From positions 124,001 through 188,000 of the forward strand of contig NZ_VOBN01000002.1 of NCBI RefSeq assembly GCF_008370045.1: a stretch of DNA of 64,000 nt, given 5' to 3'. Shown here piece after piece: positions 48,880-59,606 of this stretch. The translations under genes and the position numbers were made by a program. How positions within the stretch are numbered: the stretch's first letter is position 1; each line of letters begins with the position of its first letter. Origin of the DNA: Pseudomonas sp. ANT_J12. Its GTDB lineage: Bacteria; Pseudomonadota; Gammaproteobacteria; Pseudomonadales; Pseudomonadaceae. The notes under the pieces are model-generated. The model had not been told where the DNA came from, did no database searches, and saw only the letters and a program-made list of their open reading frames with translations.

Positions 48880-49101
48880 CTAGTCAGCTTTGTCGCCGCC
48901 GGCCAGATTCTTCTTGGAACCGGTCTTGAAGTCGGTTTCATACCAGCCGGTGCCACTGAGGCGGAAACCCGGCATGGACAGCATCTTCTTGAGCTCTGGC
49001 GCCTGGCACGCAGGGCAGTCGACCAGCGGTGCTGCGCTGATCTTTTGAATGGCTTCCAACTGATGACCACAGGAAGCACATTGATAGTCGTACATCGGCA
49101 T
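48880..49101 (-). CDS. FmdB-type zinc ribbon protein
   Basis: 73 residues. Two Cys pairs, CASC and CPAC, form a zinc ribbon in PMYDYQCASCGHQLEAIQKI and VDCPACQAPELKK, followed by a conserved SGTGWYETDFK tail. Function is unknown; the family is small and often near tRNA or regulatory genes. ATG 49101 gives the conserved start; no strong ribosome site is seen. It lies 94 bp before aspS. Confidence 0.9.
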   Translation of the reverse strand: MPMYDYQCASCGHQLEAIQKISAAPLVDCPACQAPELKKMLSMPGFRLSGTGWYETDFKTGSKKNLAGGDKAD

Positions 49102-49253
49102 GGGGGTTGTCTCGGCGATCAGATTGCTACCGCTTACACTGGGTTTTGCGGCAAAGAGCGGGATTATATCCATTAAATGCAGCCTGTGCAGCCGTAAGAC
49201 TGCACAGGCCGACATACCACCCGCTGCGGCGTGAGCCACGGGAGGAACGTGCG

Positions 49254-49568
49254 TTACTTCAAGCTGTGTACAACGCAGACAACGCGCACCAGCCCGGTGA
49301 AATTCTTCACCCCGCCATGACGCAAATGCACCTCGCGATCCACGTGGGACAACAGTGCACTGACGGAGCAACCATTGAGCGTGGCCATCTCGCCCAGAAT
49401 TTCCCAATAGACCTGCTCCAGCCGCAGGCAAGTCGCAAAACCGTTCAAGCGCACCGATCGGGATAACGGCCTGGCCAGCCCCATATCGAATTCCCTGACG
49501 AACGGATCAACCTTTATAGCCGGTTGCGCACCGGGCCTCCACTCGCTTCGACTTCCTCCATAAACCAT
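49254..49568 (-). CDS. Ribbon-helix-helix domain protein
   Basis: 104 residues from ATG 49568, chosen for AAGGAG ten bases upstream; an ATG at 49484 would give a shorter, still complete domain. The RHH_4-like region is SRSVRLNGFATCLRLEQVYW-EILGEMATLNGCSVSALLSHV. Such proteins are small DNA-binding regulators or antitoxin-like. No toxin partner is adjacent. It stands alone, so its targets cannot be inferred. Confidence 0.7.
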   Translation of the reverse strand: MVYGGSRSEWRPGAQPAIKVDPFVREFDMGLARPLSRSVRLNGFATCLRLEQVYWEILGEMATLNGCSVSALLSHVDREVHLRHGGVKNFTGLVRVVCVVHSLK

Positions 49569-49834
49569 ACCGCTGACACTCCTTTGCCATCCTGGTTTCG
49601 ATAAGAGCAACCTCCTGTGCCCTTATCAAAACGCAGGCGCAAAGTTATATCCAGATGACTTTTTGACCATCCACGTAGGATAAGCCAACAGCTGGGAGAG
49701 GATCATGGACACGGTCCTAGGCTGGACTGTTTCCTACAAAGCCCGGGGTATTTTCTTTGGCTGAAAGGGTATTTGGCTGAGAGAAAAAGCCGTGCACGAA
49801 CAACGCTCCCCGGCGCCATCCACGCACCTCGCGG
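49569..49834. other. Gap between the Dps and ribbon-helix-helix genes
   Basis: 266 bp without a supported gene or hairpin. It should hold the minus-strand promoter of the ribbon-helix-helix gene. Confidence 0.4.
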
Positions 49835-50305
49835 TTACTGATCGAGCAATGAGCGCAACATCCACGCGGTTTTTTCGTGAACCTGCATGCGCTGGGTCAG
49901 CAGATCCGCGGTGGGTTCATCGCTGACCTTGTCCAGCAACGGGAAGATCCCGCGGGCTGTGCGGGTCACGGCTTCCTGGCCGTCGACCAATTGCCTGATC
50001 ATGTCTTCGGCACTCGGCACACCCTCTTCTTCTTTAATAGAAGAAAGACGTGCATACACCGAATAGGCACCGGGTGCCGGGAAACCCAACGCACGAATGC
50101 GCTCGGCGATCAAATCGACCGCCAGGGCCAATTCGTTGTATTGCTCCTCGAACATCAAGTGCAGGGTGCGAAACATCGGCCCCGTGACGTTCCAGTGGAA
50201 GTTATGGGTTTTCAAATAAAGCACATAAGTGTCCGACAACAGACGCGACAGCCCGTCGACGATGGACTTGCGATCCTCTTCACTGATACCGATATCAATT
50301 GCCAT
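49835..50305 (-). CDS. Dps-like ferritin / DNA-starvation protein
   Basis: 156 residues, Dps/ferritin-like fold. The ferroxidase region is [17 protein letters not shown] with the helix [23 protein letters not shown]. It likely stores iron and protects against peroxide. Positively charged N-terminal DNA-binding residues of E. coli Dps are not obvious, so DNA binding is uncertain. It lies between the RHH gene and the divergent cold-shock gene. Confidence 0.92.
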   Translation of the reverse strand: MAIDIGISEEDRKSIVDGLSRLLSDTYVLYLKTHNFHWNVTGPMFRTLHLMFEEQYNELALAVDLIAERIRALGFPAPGAYSVYARLSSIKEEEGVPSAEDMIRQLVDGQEAVTRTARGIFPLLDKVSDEPTADLLTQRMQVHEKTAWMLRSLLDQ

Positions 50306-50615
50306 GCTTATCCCCTAAAGGTGATGAAATTCATCCGACAAGTGCAGGACCACTGTAGCAAGGCTGTCCACACCCTGCAGTCCCGGATGGCCAGCCGAGC
50401 TGCGACAAATCGCCCACGGGGGCACCGCTGGCCTGCCTGATTTGAGTAGCCGCAGGCTTTGCTGTTAAATAGGCAGCGTGTCGCCACTCCCCTATTTTTC
50501 CGGGTGCGGCGCATAGGCTGGTAGCGGGTACGTGTCCACCGCCTCTTATTGTTCTGAAGCGGACCGTGCTCAATCAGCTCTTCCTTGTGATCCGTCTTAA
50601 CGTGAGTCAATCAAA
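50306..50615. other. Divergent gap, dps and membrane cold-shock gene
   Basis: 310 bp without a supported gene. No OxyR or other recognised box stood out by eye. It must hold the two divergent promoters. Confidence 0.4.
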
Positions 50616-51218
50616 ATGTTGAAAATCGTCCACCTGCTAATGGGCGCAGCTGCTTTGCTGCTGTCCTTCATCCCTAGCCTGCGATCCGAAGCGGTACCTT
50701 ACCTGCAACAACCCGATGCGCTGTACCTGGCCTTTTTCGGCCTGCTCAACCTGACCCTCGCTCCGGTTATCCCTTACTGGAACAAAGGTCCTCGTCACCA
50801 ACTGCAAAACCTGGTCAGCGCCCTGCTGGTCCTGGCTGTCGTGCTGCAAACCCTGACGCTGATCGCGCCGATGCCGGTGATTGCCGGTCAACCCGCGGTT
50901 CTGTTCAGTCTCGTTGTTACCCTGGTCGCCGTGCTCCTGCACCTGGCCATCAGCTTCTACAAATCGTCACCGGCCGCCGCCTCGCCAAGCTATGACATGA
51001 GCAACCGCGATACCGGCACCGTCAAGTGGTTCAACACGTCCAAAGGCTTCGGCTTTATCTCCCGGGATTCCGGCGATGATATTTTCGTGCACTTCCGGGC
51101 CATTCGTGGCGAAGGCCACCGCGTTCTGGTCGAAGGCCAGCGCGTGGAGTTCTCCGTGATGAATCGCGATAAAGGCCTGCAAGCCGAAGACGTGATTGCC
51201 GCACTGCCCCGTCGCTGA
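50616..51218 (+). CDS. Membrane-anchored cold-shock-domain protein
   Basis: 200 residues. The N-terminal 115 residues hold three or four hydrophobic helices ([71 protein letters not shown]). The C-terminal 70 residues are a full cold-shock domain ([30 protein letters not shown]). This places a nucleic-acid-binding domain at the inner membrane. A similar gene next to dps is recalled from P. aeruginosa (PA0961 region). Function is unknown. Confidence 0.9.
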   Translation: MLKIVHLLMGAAALLLSFIPSLRSEAVPYLQQPDALYLAFFGLLNLTLAPVIPYWNKGPRHQLQNLVSALLVLAVVLQTLTLIAPMPVIAGQPAVLFSLVVTLVAVLLHLAISFYKSSPAAASPSYDMSNRDTGTVKWFNTSKGFGFISRDSGDDIFVHFRAIRGEGHRVLVEGQRVEFSVMNRDKGLQAEDVIAALPRR

Positions 51219-51230
51219 TTCCGAGCGATA

Positions 51231-51267
51231 AAAAAACCGCGAACAGCCTGGCTGTTCGCGGTTTTTT
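51231..51267. terminator. Bidirectional terminator
   Basis: AAAACCGCGAACAG and CTGTTCGCGGTTTT pair around CCTGG, with A and T runs on either side. It serves both the cold-shock gene and convergent slyX. Confidence 0.95.
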
Positions 51268-51292
51268 ATTGCCCGGCGTTTAGCCGCTCTAC

Positions 51293-51499
51293 TTAATAAT
51301 GCGGCGGTGGCGCCTCTTCTTCGGAGGACTCGAACTGGCCAGCCATTTCTTCCTGGCGCCGCAGCAGCGCGGCCATTTGCAGTTGCAGGCGTTCGACCAC
51401 CCGCTGTTGCGTCACGAGAATATCGTTCAATGACTGAATGGTGTCGTCCTGGAACGCCAGTTGGCTTTCCAGATCGTTGACGCGCTCTTCCAGGCCCAT
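51293..51499 (-). CDS. slyX: SlyX family coiled-coil protein
   Basis: 68 residues. Heptad-patterned coiled coil ([38 protein letters not shown]) with the conserved C-terminal PPPHY. Function is unknown across bacteria. It starts 3 bp after the HIT gene stop, so the two form one unit. Confidence 0.93.
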   Translation of the reverse strand: MGLEERVNDLESQLAFQDDTIQSLNDILVTQQRVVERLQLQMAALLRRQEEMAGQFESSEEEAPPPHY

Positions 51500-51502
51500 G
51501 GC

Positions 51503-51928
51503 TCAGCCCTCCAGAAACGTGAAGTGATCGGTCAAGACCAGGCGCAGCCGTTCGCGGATCACCGCGACCTGCTCGGCGCTGTAGGGCTTGGCCGGGTGCT
51601 TGCCCCAGACCGGGGCGGGCCAGGCGGCATCCTCGCGTTTGCGCACAATCACATGCATATGCAACTGACTGACAACGTTACCCAGCGCCGCAACATTCAA
51701 CTTGTCGGCGTCGAACGAGTCCTTGAGCATTTCTGCCAGGGCGGTGGTTTCCTGCCAGAGCTGCTGCTGATCGGCGACATCTAACTGAAACAACTCGCTG
51801 ATATCTTCGCGGCGCGGTACCAGGATGAACCAGGGGTAGTTCGAATCGTTGGACAAGAGCAACCGGCAGAGAGGGAAATCGCCGATGGGTAAGGTGTCTT
51901 GTTGAAGTCGTGGATCTAAAGCGAACAC
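51503..51928 (-). CDS. HIT-like hydrolase/transferase
   Basis: 141 residues from GTG 51928, with GGGAG eight bases upstream. The C-terminal HIT region reads NVVSQLHMHVIVRK: two of the three motif histidines are present, and the third position is Ile. N-terminal NDSNYPWFILVPR is typical of this subgroup. Members probably act on nucleotide or small phosphorylated substrates. The altered triad may be normal for this subfamily. Confidence 0.88.
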   Translation of the reverse strand: MFALDPRLQQDTLPIGDFPLCRLLLSNDSNYPWFILVPRREDISELFQLDVADQQQLWQETTALAEMLKDSFDADKLNVAALGNVVSQLHMHVIVRKREDAAWPAPVWGKHPAKPYSAEQVAVIRERLRLVLTDHFTFLEG

Positions 51929-52836
51929 TGTGCGCACTCCCGCCTGTTTCATCATTTTCAGCTTAGCGCCGCCCACCGGAGGCTGCGCGCCAAGCGACAG
52001 AACCGCAGCATACCTGCGAATGCCCCGGGCTTCACGACGAACCCGGCCCGCAGGGTCAACTCAGCCATGCGGTCCCGCGCCCCGAGATGAGACATTTTTG
52101 TCCGGCGCGCACCATTACAGCACCGATGCCGCAGCGAAAACCGCCGAAATGACCGACAAACACTCCTCCGTTCGCGCCCTGCCACTGGCCACGCTGTATG
52201 AATACAGCACAGCGAATAAAATTTTTTGCACCAAAACCGCACATCGCATCTACGCTGAGTCCGTCGGGGATCCGCCAATTACTCACTCACGGGGTGAACC
52301 GGTAACGTTTTTTGTGGTCGCGCAATTGTCATCAGCGTGCAACACACTGGAAAGGATGGGGTCAAGCGCAAACAAAACGCGCTTGAAACCCCCGGTTTTA
52401 TGAGGTTTTTACAGGAACGAGCGTGCCGATAGAAAAAAACGGCAACAGAATTCAGGTTTGAGCACGCTTGTTGCATTCACACCCATATCGTCTACAAGTG
52501 CCCTGCTGGAAGTGGGAGCCTTGAGGCCAATAAAAACAGCGGCAGGGTTGCCCAATGGAGATTCAAACGTTTCACCAGGGACTCTTTTTATCGACGCTAA
52601 AGCTTTGGAAAACAGCGCCTAAGTTGTTAATCCGCTTGCATCGAGGTTGTAAATTTGCGACATCTATCAAGCTGTTTGCGACAGTGTCGTAAAGAAGCTG
52701 AAAGGTTAGATGCGCAAGTATCGCCAATATTGTCGGCGTGATATAAGTTTGCGCCGACACAAAAAGAAAGAGCCGCCCAGATAATAAAACAGGTGGGACG
52801 GCAGTACTCTTCTAAAAACCAAAGGAGCAAATCACG
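51929..52836. other. 0.9-kb gene-free region upstream of the porin
   Basis: No open frame here has a ribosome site plus recognisable product. The first half keeps high G+C; the second half (from about 52290) is more A+T-rich and probably carries the oprD promoter and leader. A Crc/Hfq-like AAAAAGAA lies at 52761-52768. Confidence 0.55.
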
Positions 52837-54174
52837 ATGCGCGTGATGAAGTGGAGCATGATCGCACTGGCTGTTTCAGCAGGCACCTCGCAGTTCGCAA
52901 TCGCGTCCTCCCAGGACGAGTCCAAGGGCTTTTTCGAAGACCAAAGTCTGAAAGCCAAAACCCGTATGGAGTACATGAACCGCGACTTCAAGAACGGCGG
53001 CGGTAACATCTCCAACGGTGATGGCACCTTTAAAAGCGGCTATCGCCAGGACACCGGTATCAGCGAACTGCTGACCTACGAGTCCGGCTTCACTCAAGGC
53101 ACCATCGGCGTGGGCGTCGATGCCATGGCAATGGGCTCGGCCAAGCTGGACGGCGGTTCGGGCCGTCGCGGTAACGGTCTGTTCGCTAACGACAGCGACG
53201 GCAACCCGGAAAAAACCCAGTCCAAGATCGGCGGCGCAGTTAAATTCCGCCTGTCCGACACCACTCTGAAATACGGTCAGCAATTCGTTGCCAGCCCAGT
53301 ATTCGCTACCGATGACAGCCGTCTGCTGCCAGAAGTCGCGACCGGTACCCTGATCACTTCCAAAGAGATCAAGGGCCTGGAACTGAGCGCAGGTCGCTTC
53401 ACTTCCCTGAGCAAGCAAACCGGCATGGGTCGGGACAGCATCGGCGGCCTGCCTGATGAAAATGGTTTTGGCGGCAAAGGCCTGACCAACATCAACATCT
53501 TCGGCGCCAGCTACGCGTTCACCGACAACTTCACCGGTGCAGTGGCTGCTTCCGACGCAGATGACTACTTCAAGAAGCAGTACATCAACCTGAACTACAC
53601 CCTGCCGATCAACGAAGATCAGTCCCTGAACTTCGACTTCAACGGCTATAAAACCGAAGGCGAGAAGCGCGGCGACCTGGTTGACGCAATCGGCGACGGC
53701 ACCGCCGGCGTGGACAACAAACTGTGGTCCCTGGCAGCTGCCTACAGCATCGGTGCTCACAAGTTCACCGTTGCTCACCAGCGCTCCAGCGGCGACAACG
53801 CTTACTACTACGGCGTTGACGGTAACAGCACCATCTTCGTAGCCAACTCCATTCAGATCTCCGACTTCGTGGGCCGCGAAGAGCGCTCCTGGCAGGCTCG
53901 CTACGACCTGAACATGAAAACCTACGGCGTTCCAGGCCTGAGCTTCATGACCCGTTACGTAATGGGTGACAACATCAAGACCAACGGTCTGGGTGAAGGC
54001 AAGGAAAACGAGTGGAACCTGGAGTCCAAGTACGTTCTGCAAGAAGGTCCAGCAAAAGACCTGTCTTTCCGCGTGCGTTTCGCCAACTACCGCTCGAACG
54101 GCGCGTACAGTGGTTATGCGGGTGACAACTACGACACTCGTGTAATCGTTGAGTACCCGCTGACCATCCTGTAA
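52837..54174 (+). CDS. oprD: OprD-family outer-membrane porin
   Basis: 445 residues. A signal peptide ends near QFAIASS; the mature start is DESKGFFEDQSLKAKTRMEY. Beta-barrel strands alternate with loops, with the OprD motif SWQARYDLNMKTYGVPGLSF-MTRYV and a C-terminal EYPLTIL aromatic/leucine end. Members take up basic amino acids, peptides or aromatic acids; the substrate cannot be set from sequence. AAGGAG stands nine bases before the ATG. Its position beside the HIT and slyX genes matches the OprD locus of P. aeruginosa. Confidence 0.93.
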   Translation: MRVMKWSMIALAVSAGTSQFAIASSQDESKGFFEDQSLKAKTRMEYMNRDFKNGGGNISNGDGTFKSGYRQDTGISELLTYESGFTQGTIGVGVDAMAMGSAKLDGGSGRRGNGLFANDSDGNPEKTQSKIGGAVKFRLSDTTLKYGQQFVASPVFATDDSRLLPEVATGTLITSKEIKGLELSAGRFTSLSKQTGMGRDSIGGLPDENGFGGKGLTNINIFGASYAFTDNFTGAVAASDADDYFKKQYINLNYTLPINEDQSLNFDFNGYKTEGEKRGDLVDAIGDGTAGVDNKLWSLAAAYSIGAHKFTVAHQRSSGDNAYYYGVDGNSTIFVANSIQISDFVGREERSWQARYDLNMKTYGVPGLSFMTRYVMGDNIKTNGLGEGKENEWNLESKYVLQEGPAKDLSFRVRFANYRSNGAYSGYAGDNYDTRVIVEYPLTIL

Positions 54175-54215
54175 TCAGGATGTAAACCGGTCGTACTGTA
54201 GAGCTCTGCTCTAAC

Positions 54216-54252
54216 AAAAACCGCTCACCTGTTTCAGGTGGGCGGTTTTTTT
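54216..54252 (+). terminator. Rho-independent terminator of oprD
   Basis: ACCGCTCACCTG-TTT-CAGGTGGGCGGT with one mismatch, followed by seven T. Confidence 0.95.
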
Positions 54253-54337
54253 ATGTCTGTTGCGCTGTAACTTCGCAAGCAAGCTAATTAACTCCAACCA
54301 ATAACATTAGGAAGCTATCTTTTCTAAACGATAGCCA

Positions 54338-54372
54338 TAAAAAAACCCAAGAGCCTTATCGACTCTTGGGTT
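54338..54372 (-). terminator. Rho-independent terminator of mscS
   Basis: On the minus strand AACCCAAGAG and CTCTTGGGTT pair around nine bases, followed by TTTTTTA. Confidence 0.93.
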
Positions 54373-54414
54373 GACGGTTTTAACTTGACCGAACAGCCAA
54401 GTTAAAAAACTCCG

Positions 54415-55257
54415 TTACTGTGGTGTTGCTTCCTGAACCACGCGAATAACCCGTTGCGGAAACGGGATATCGATACCGGCCGCTTTCAAACGATCACGGG
54501 ATTGCTCATTGAACATAAACATCACATCCCAGTAATCGGCGGTCTTGACCCACACCCGCAGGGACACAGTGATCGAACTGTCACCCAGGGTCGAAATCAC
54601 CGCCTGAGGCGCCGGCTCGGCCATGACGCGTTCATCCTTGGCCAGTTCCAGCAACACTTCACGGGCCTTCTGCAAGTCCGCTTCGTAGTCCACGCCTACA
54701 TCGAACACGACTTTACGGGTCGGCTGACGGTTAGTGTTGGTGATGATGCCATTCGACAGGTTGCCGTTAGGGACGATGATGGTTTTGTTGTCACCGGTGC
54801 GCAGCACGGTGTGGAAGATCTGGATGCTGTCGACCGTACCGGCCACGCCCTGTGCTTCGATCCAGTCACCAATGCGGAACGGACGGAACAGCAGAATCAG
54901 CACGCCGCCGGCGAAGTTCGCCAGGCTGCCCTGCAATGCCAGGCCGATGGCCAGGCCGGCCGCACCGATGGCCGCGACAAACGAAGTGGTTTCCACACCG
55001 ATCATCGACGCGACGCTGACAATCAGCAGTACCTTGAGAATGATGTTGGCCAGGCTGCTGATAAAACCTTGCAGCGCCAGGTCAGCGTTACGCAGGGCCA
55101 GCAAACCGCCGAGCTTGTTCGTGACCTTGTTGATCAACCACCAGCCGATGGCCAGGGTAATCACCGCCAGCAAGACGCGGCTGCCGTATTCCATGATCAT
55201 CGGAATCCAGGCTTGCGATGCCTTGACCAGATTGTCCACTTCGCTATTCAAATCCAT
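54415..55257 (-). CDS. mscS: Small-conductance mechanosensitive channel MscS
   Basis: 280 residues. Three membrane helices; the pore helix is FVAAIGAAGLAIGLALQGSLANFAGG, with the Gly/Ala packing of MscS. The cytoplasmic beta domain begins ILLFRPFRIGDWIEAQG and includes TIIVPNGNLSNGIITN. It opens on membrane tension to relieve osmotic stress. Single gene, closed by its own terminator. Confidence 0.96.
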   Translation of the reverse strand: MDLNSEVDNLVKASQAWIPMIMEYGSRVLLAVITLAIGWWLINKVTNKLGGLLALRNADLALQGFISSLANIILKVLLIVSVASMIGVETTSFVAAIGAAGLAIGLALQGSLANFAGGVLILLFRPFRIGDWIEAQGVAGTVDSIQIFHTVLRTGDNKTIIVPNGNLSNGIITNTNRQPTRKVVFDVGVDYEADLQKAREVLLELAKDERVMAEPAPQAVISTLGDSSITVSLRVWVKTADYWDVMFMFNEQSRDRLKAAGIDIPFPQRVIRVVQEATPQ

Positions 55258-55395
55258 CTACTTTCTCCTGATTTCCGGCCATCCGGCACGCGAAAAGTAA
55301 GCGGCAGAAAAGACCAACCCCACCGGGATTTGATCGTTTCTGCCATTGCTGGGGCCTCGGACGCCGAAAACGCCAGGAGGTTCCCGCCTTGAAGG

Positions 55396-56939
<1,544 letters not shown>

Positions 56940-56984
56940 GCAGCGGCTACGCTGGCCACTTGTTCCTTTGCAGCGATAAACCTG

Positions 56985-59021
56985 ATGCCACTGCGCCAGC
57001 GCCTCGAAAACCTTCCCGTCGGCCAGAAACTGCTGGCCGCCCTGCTGGTGCTGTTGATCACTGTCCTGCTGGTCGCCAACCTGACGTTCATCAGCGCCGC
57101 CTACTACATATCCCAGGAAAGCATGGCGCCCCAGGCCTTGCAGACCATCGGCCGACTGGTGTCCAACCCGAGCCTGGTGGCCGAGGCGTTGAAGTCGCCG
57201 CAAAGCGCCGAGCGCCTGCTCAATGAACTCAACAGCTACTCACCGTTGCGCGCGGCAGCGCTGTATGACGGTGACGGCGTGCGTCTGGCGCAGTTGCAGC
57301 ACGGCGAAAAGCTCAAGCTGCCGGAGCACTACCGGCATATCGAAGCCTGGCAAGCCACGGAATTTCGCAGCAACCAAATCATCACCCTGCCCCGCCCCGG
57401 CACCGAACCGGGCCATCTGCTGCTGGTGGCGAGCAGCGAACTGCCCGTGGCGTTCTATACCGGCACCCTGACCGCGAGTCTGGGGATCCTGATCTTCAGT
57501 GTGCTGCTGTGGCTGGTGATCGCCCGGCAGATCAAACGCCTGATCACCCGACCGATCCATCAGCTCGAAGAACTGTCCCGACAAGTGACCCGTGAAGAGA
57601 ACTACGCCCTGCGCGCCTCTCGCGGCAACCACGATGAAATCGGCAGCCTGGCCGAGGCGTTCAACACCATGCTTTCGCGCATTGAAGCCCGGGAGCAGCA
57701 ACTCAAGCGCGCCCGGGACGATTCCCAGGCCGCTTACGATCAGGCCCAGGGGCTGGCGGAAGAAACCCGTCACACCAACCGCAAGCTGGAACTGGAAGTC
57801 CAGGTGCGGAGCAAGATCGAAAAGAAACTCACCGGTTTCCAGAACTACCTCAACAGCATCATCGACTCCATGCCGTCGGCGTTGATCGCCCTCGATGAGC
57901 AGCTCTACGTCACTCAGTGGAATCAGGAGGCCAGTGCCCTGTCCGGCACGCGCCTGGATGAAGCGCTGAACCAGCCGATCTTCCTCGCCTTCGAACCGCT
58001 CAAGCCATTCCTGCCGCAACTCAAGCAAACCGTCGAGCAGCACACTGTGGCCAAGATCGAACGGGTGACCTGGATCAAGGACGATGAAGCCAAACACTAC
58101 GCCCTGACGTTCTACCCGCTGATGGGCGGCGCCGGGCGTGGGGTGGTGATCCGTATCGACGACATCACCCAGCGCCTGTCCCTGGAAGAAATGATGGTGC
58201 AGTCGGAAAAAATGCTCTCGGTGGGCGGCCTCGCTGCCGGTATGGCCCACGAAATCAACAACCCGCTGGGGGCGATCCTGCACAACGTGCAAAACATCCG
58301 CCGACGGCTGTCCCCGGACCTGCCGAAGAACCTCGAACAGGCCGAACACGTCGGCATCGAGCTGGAAACGGTCAATCAATACCTGCAAGCGCGGGAAGTC
58401 CCGCAGTTGCTCGATGGCATCCAGCAAGCCGGGGCACGGGCGGCGAAGATCGTCACGCACATGCTCAGCTTCAGCCGGCGCAGCACCCGGCAAATGGCCC
58501 CGTGCGACCTGCCGGCGCTGATCGATCAAGCGGTGGAAATTGCCGGCAATGACTTCGACCTGGCCATCGGCTTCGACTTCAAGGGCCAGGCGATCATTCG
58601 TCAGTTCGACCCGGCGCTGGGCCCGGTGCCGGGCACGGCCAACGAGCTGGAGCAGGTGCTGCTCAATTTGCTGAAAAACGCCGCCCAGGCGATTCACCAA
58701 CGGGAAGACGACCGCGAACCAGGGCGGATCATCCTGCGTACCAAACTCAACCCGCCGTGGGCGGAAATCCAGGTCGAAGACAACGGCATCGGCATGAGCG
58801 AGAACGTGCGCAAACGCACCTTCGAGCCGTTCTTCACCACCAAGGAAATCGGCCAGGGCACTGGCCTGGGGCTGTCGGTGTCGTATTTCATCATCACCAA
58901 CAACCACAAGGGCCAGATGGAAGTGCAATCGACCCTCGGCCAAGGCACCTGCTTCACCTTGCGCCTGCCGTTGGCGGGCACCCCGCTCGTCTCCCAAGAA
59001 CTCAATCAGCTACCGAGGTAA
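56985..59021 (+). CDS. Orphan sensor histidine kinase (HAMP-PAS-HisKA-HATPase)
   Basis: 678 residues. Two membrane segments (about 14-42 and 160-182) bracket a periplasmic sensor of roughly 115 residues. HAMP (IKRLITRPIHQLEELS), a coiled coil (EAREQQLKRARDDSQAAYDQ), PAS (about 285-400) and HisKA with His422 in GLAAGMAHEINNPLGAIL follow. The N and G boxes are NLLKNAAQAI, VEDNGIGMSE and GTGLGLSVSY. The GMAHEINNPLGAI form is shared by NtrB-like kinases. No response regulator is adjacent. Confidence 0.92.
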   Translation: MPLRQRLENLPVGQKLLAALLVLLITVLLVANLTFISAAYYISQESMAPQALQTIGRLVSNPSLVAEALKSPQSAERLLNELNSYSPLRAAALYDGDGVRLAQLQHGEKLKLPEHYRHIEAWQATEFRSNQIITLPRPGTEPGHLLLVASSELPVAFYTGTLTASLGILIFSVLLWLVIARQIKRLITRPIHQLEELSRQVTREENYALRASRGNHDEIGSLAEAFNTMLSRIEAREQQLKRARDDSQAAYDQAQGLAEETRHTNRKLELEVQVRSKIEKKLTGFQNYLNSIIDSMPSALIALDEQLYVTQWNQEASALSGTRLDEALNQPIFLAFEPLKPFLPQLKQTVEQHTVAKIERVTWIKDDEAKHYALTFYPLMGGAGRGVVIRIDDITQRLSLEEMMVQSEKMLSVGGLAAGMAHEINNPLGAILHNVQNIRRRLSPDLPKNLEQAEHVGIELETVNQYLQAREVPQLLDGIQQAGARAAKIVTHMLSFSRRSTRQMAPCDLPALIDQAVEIAGNDFDLAIGFDFKGQAIIRQFDPALGPVPGTANELEQVLLNLLKNAAQAIHQREDDREPGRIILRTKLNPPWAEIQVEDNGIGMSENVRKRTFEPFFTTKEIGQGTGLGLSVSYFIITNNHKGQMEVQSTLGQGTCFTLRLPLAGTPLVSQELNQLPR

Positions 59022-59024
59022 CCC

Positions 59025-59606
59025 ATGGGCTTTCGCTTGTCGAAGATTTACACCCGCACCGGCGACAAAGGCGAAACCGGCCTGGGCGATGGTCGCCGCG
59101 TGCCCAAGGATCACCCGCGGATCGAGGCCATTGGTGAAGTCGATACGCTGAACAGTCAGGTCGGTGTGTTACTCGCCGGATTGGCGGCAGAAAGCGCGAC
59201 TTATCCAGGCTTGAAGGAAGTGATCGACGTGTTGGCCCCGTGTCAGCATCGACTGTTCGACCTCGGCGGTGAACTGGCGATGCCGGTGTATCAGGCCTTG
59301 AATGAAGCGGAAATCGAACGGCTGGAAGCGGCCATCGATGTGTGGAATGAAGAGTTGGGGCCGCTGGAGAATTTCATTCTGCCGGGCGGTTCGGCGTTGA
59401 TTGCCCAGGCCCATGTGTGCCGCAGCCTGGCCCGCAGTGCGGAGCGCCGGTGTCAGCATTTGAACGCGGTTGAGCCGTTGGCCGGGGTGGGCCTGGCGTA
59501 CATCAATCGGTTGTCGGATTTGTTGTTTGTGGTGGCGCGAGTGATTGCCAAGCGTCAGGGGATTGCCGAGATTTTGTGGCAGGCGGCGGCGAAGCCTCAG
59601 GCGTAA
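59025..59606 (+). CDS. Cob(I)alamin adenosyltransferase, PduO type
   Basis: 193 residues. The ATP-binding N-terminus is SKIYTRTGDKGETGLGDGRR; RSLARSAERRC and YINRLSDLLFVVAR are family signatures. It adds the adenosyl group to cob(I)alamin. It starts three bases after the kinase stop, so the two are cotranscribed, with no obvious functional link. Confidence 0.95.
   Translation: MGFRLSKIYTRTGDKGETGLGDGRRVPKDHPRIEAIGEVDTLNSQVGVLLAGLAAESATYPGLKEVIDVLAPCQHRLFDLGGELAMPVYQALNEAEIERLEAAIDVWNEELGPLENFILPGGSALIAQAHVCRSLARSAERRCQHLNAVEPLAGVGLAYINRLSDLLFVVARVIAKRQGIAEILWQAAAKPQA

Noticed and set aside
46008..48929. 973-codon plus-strand open frame opposite aspS and the YebC gene
   Set aside because: It is a mirror of two certain genes in high G+C DNA; its product is His/Val/Arg-rich with no domain.
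51930..52403. 157-codon plus-strand frame in the porin upstream region
   Set aside because: No ribosome site, no recognisable domain, and its first part is antisense to the HIT gene.
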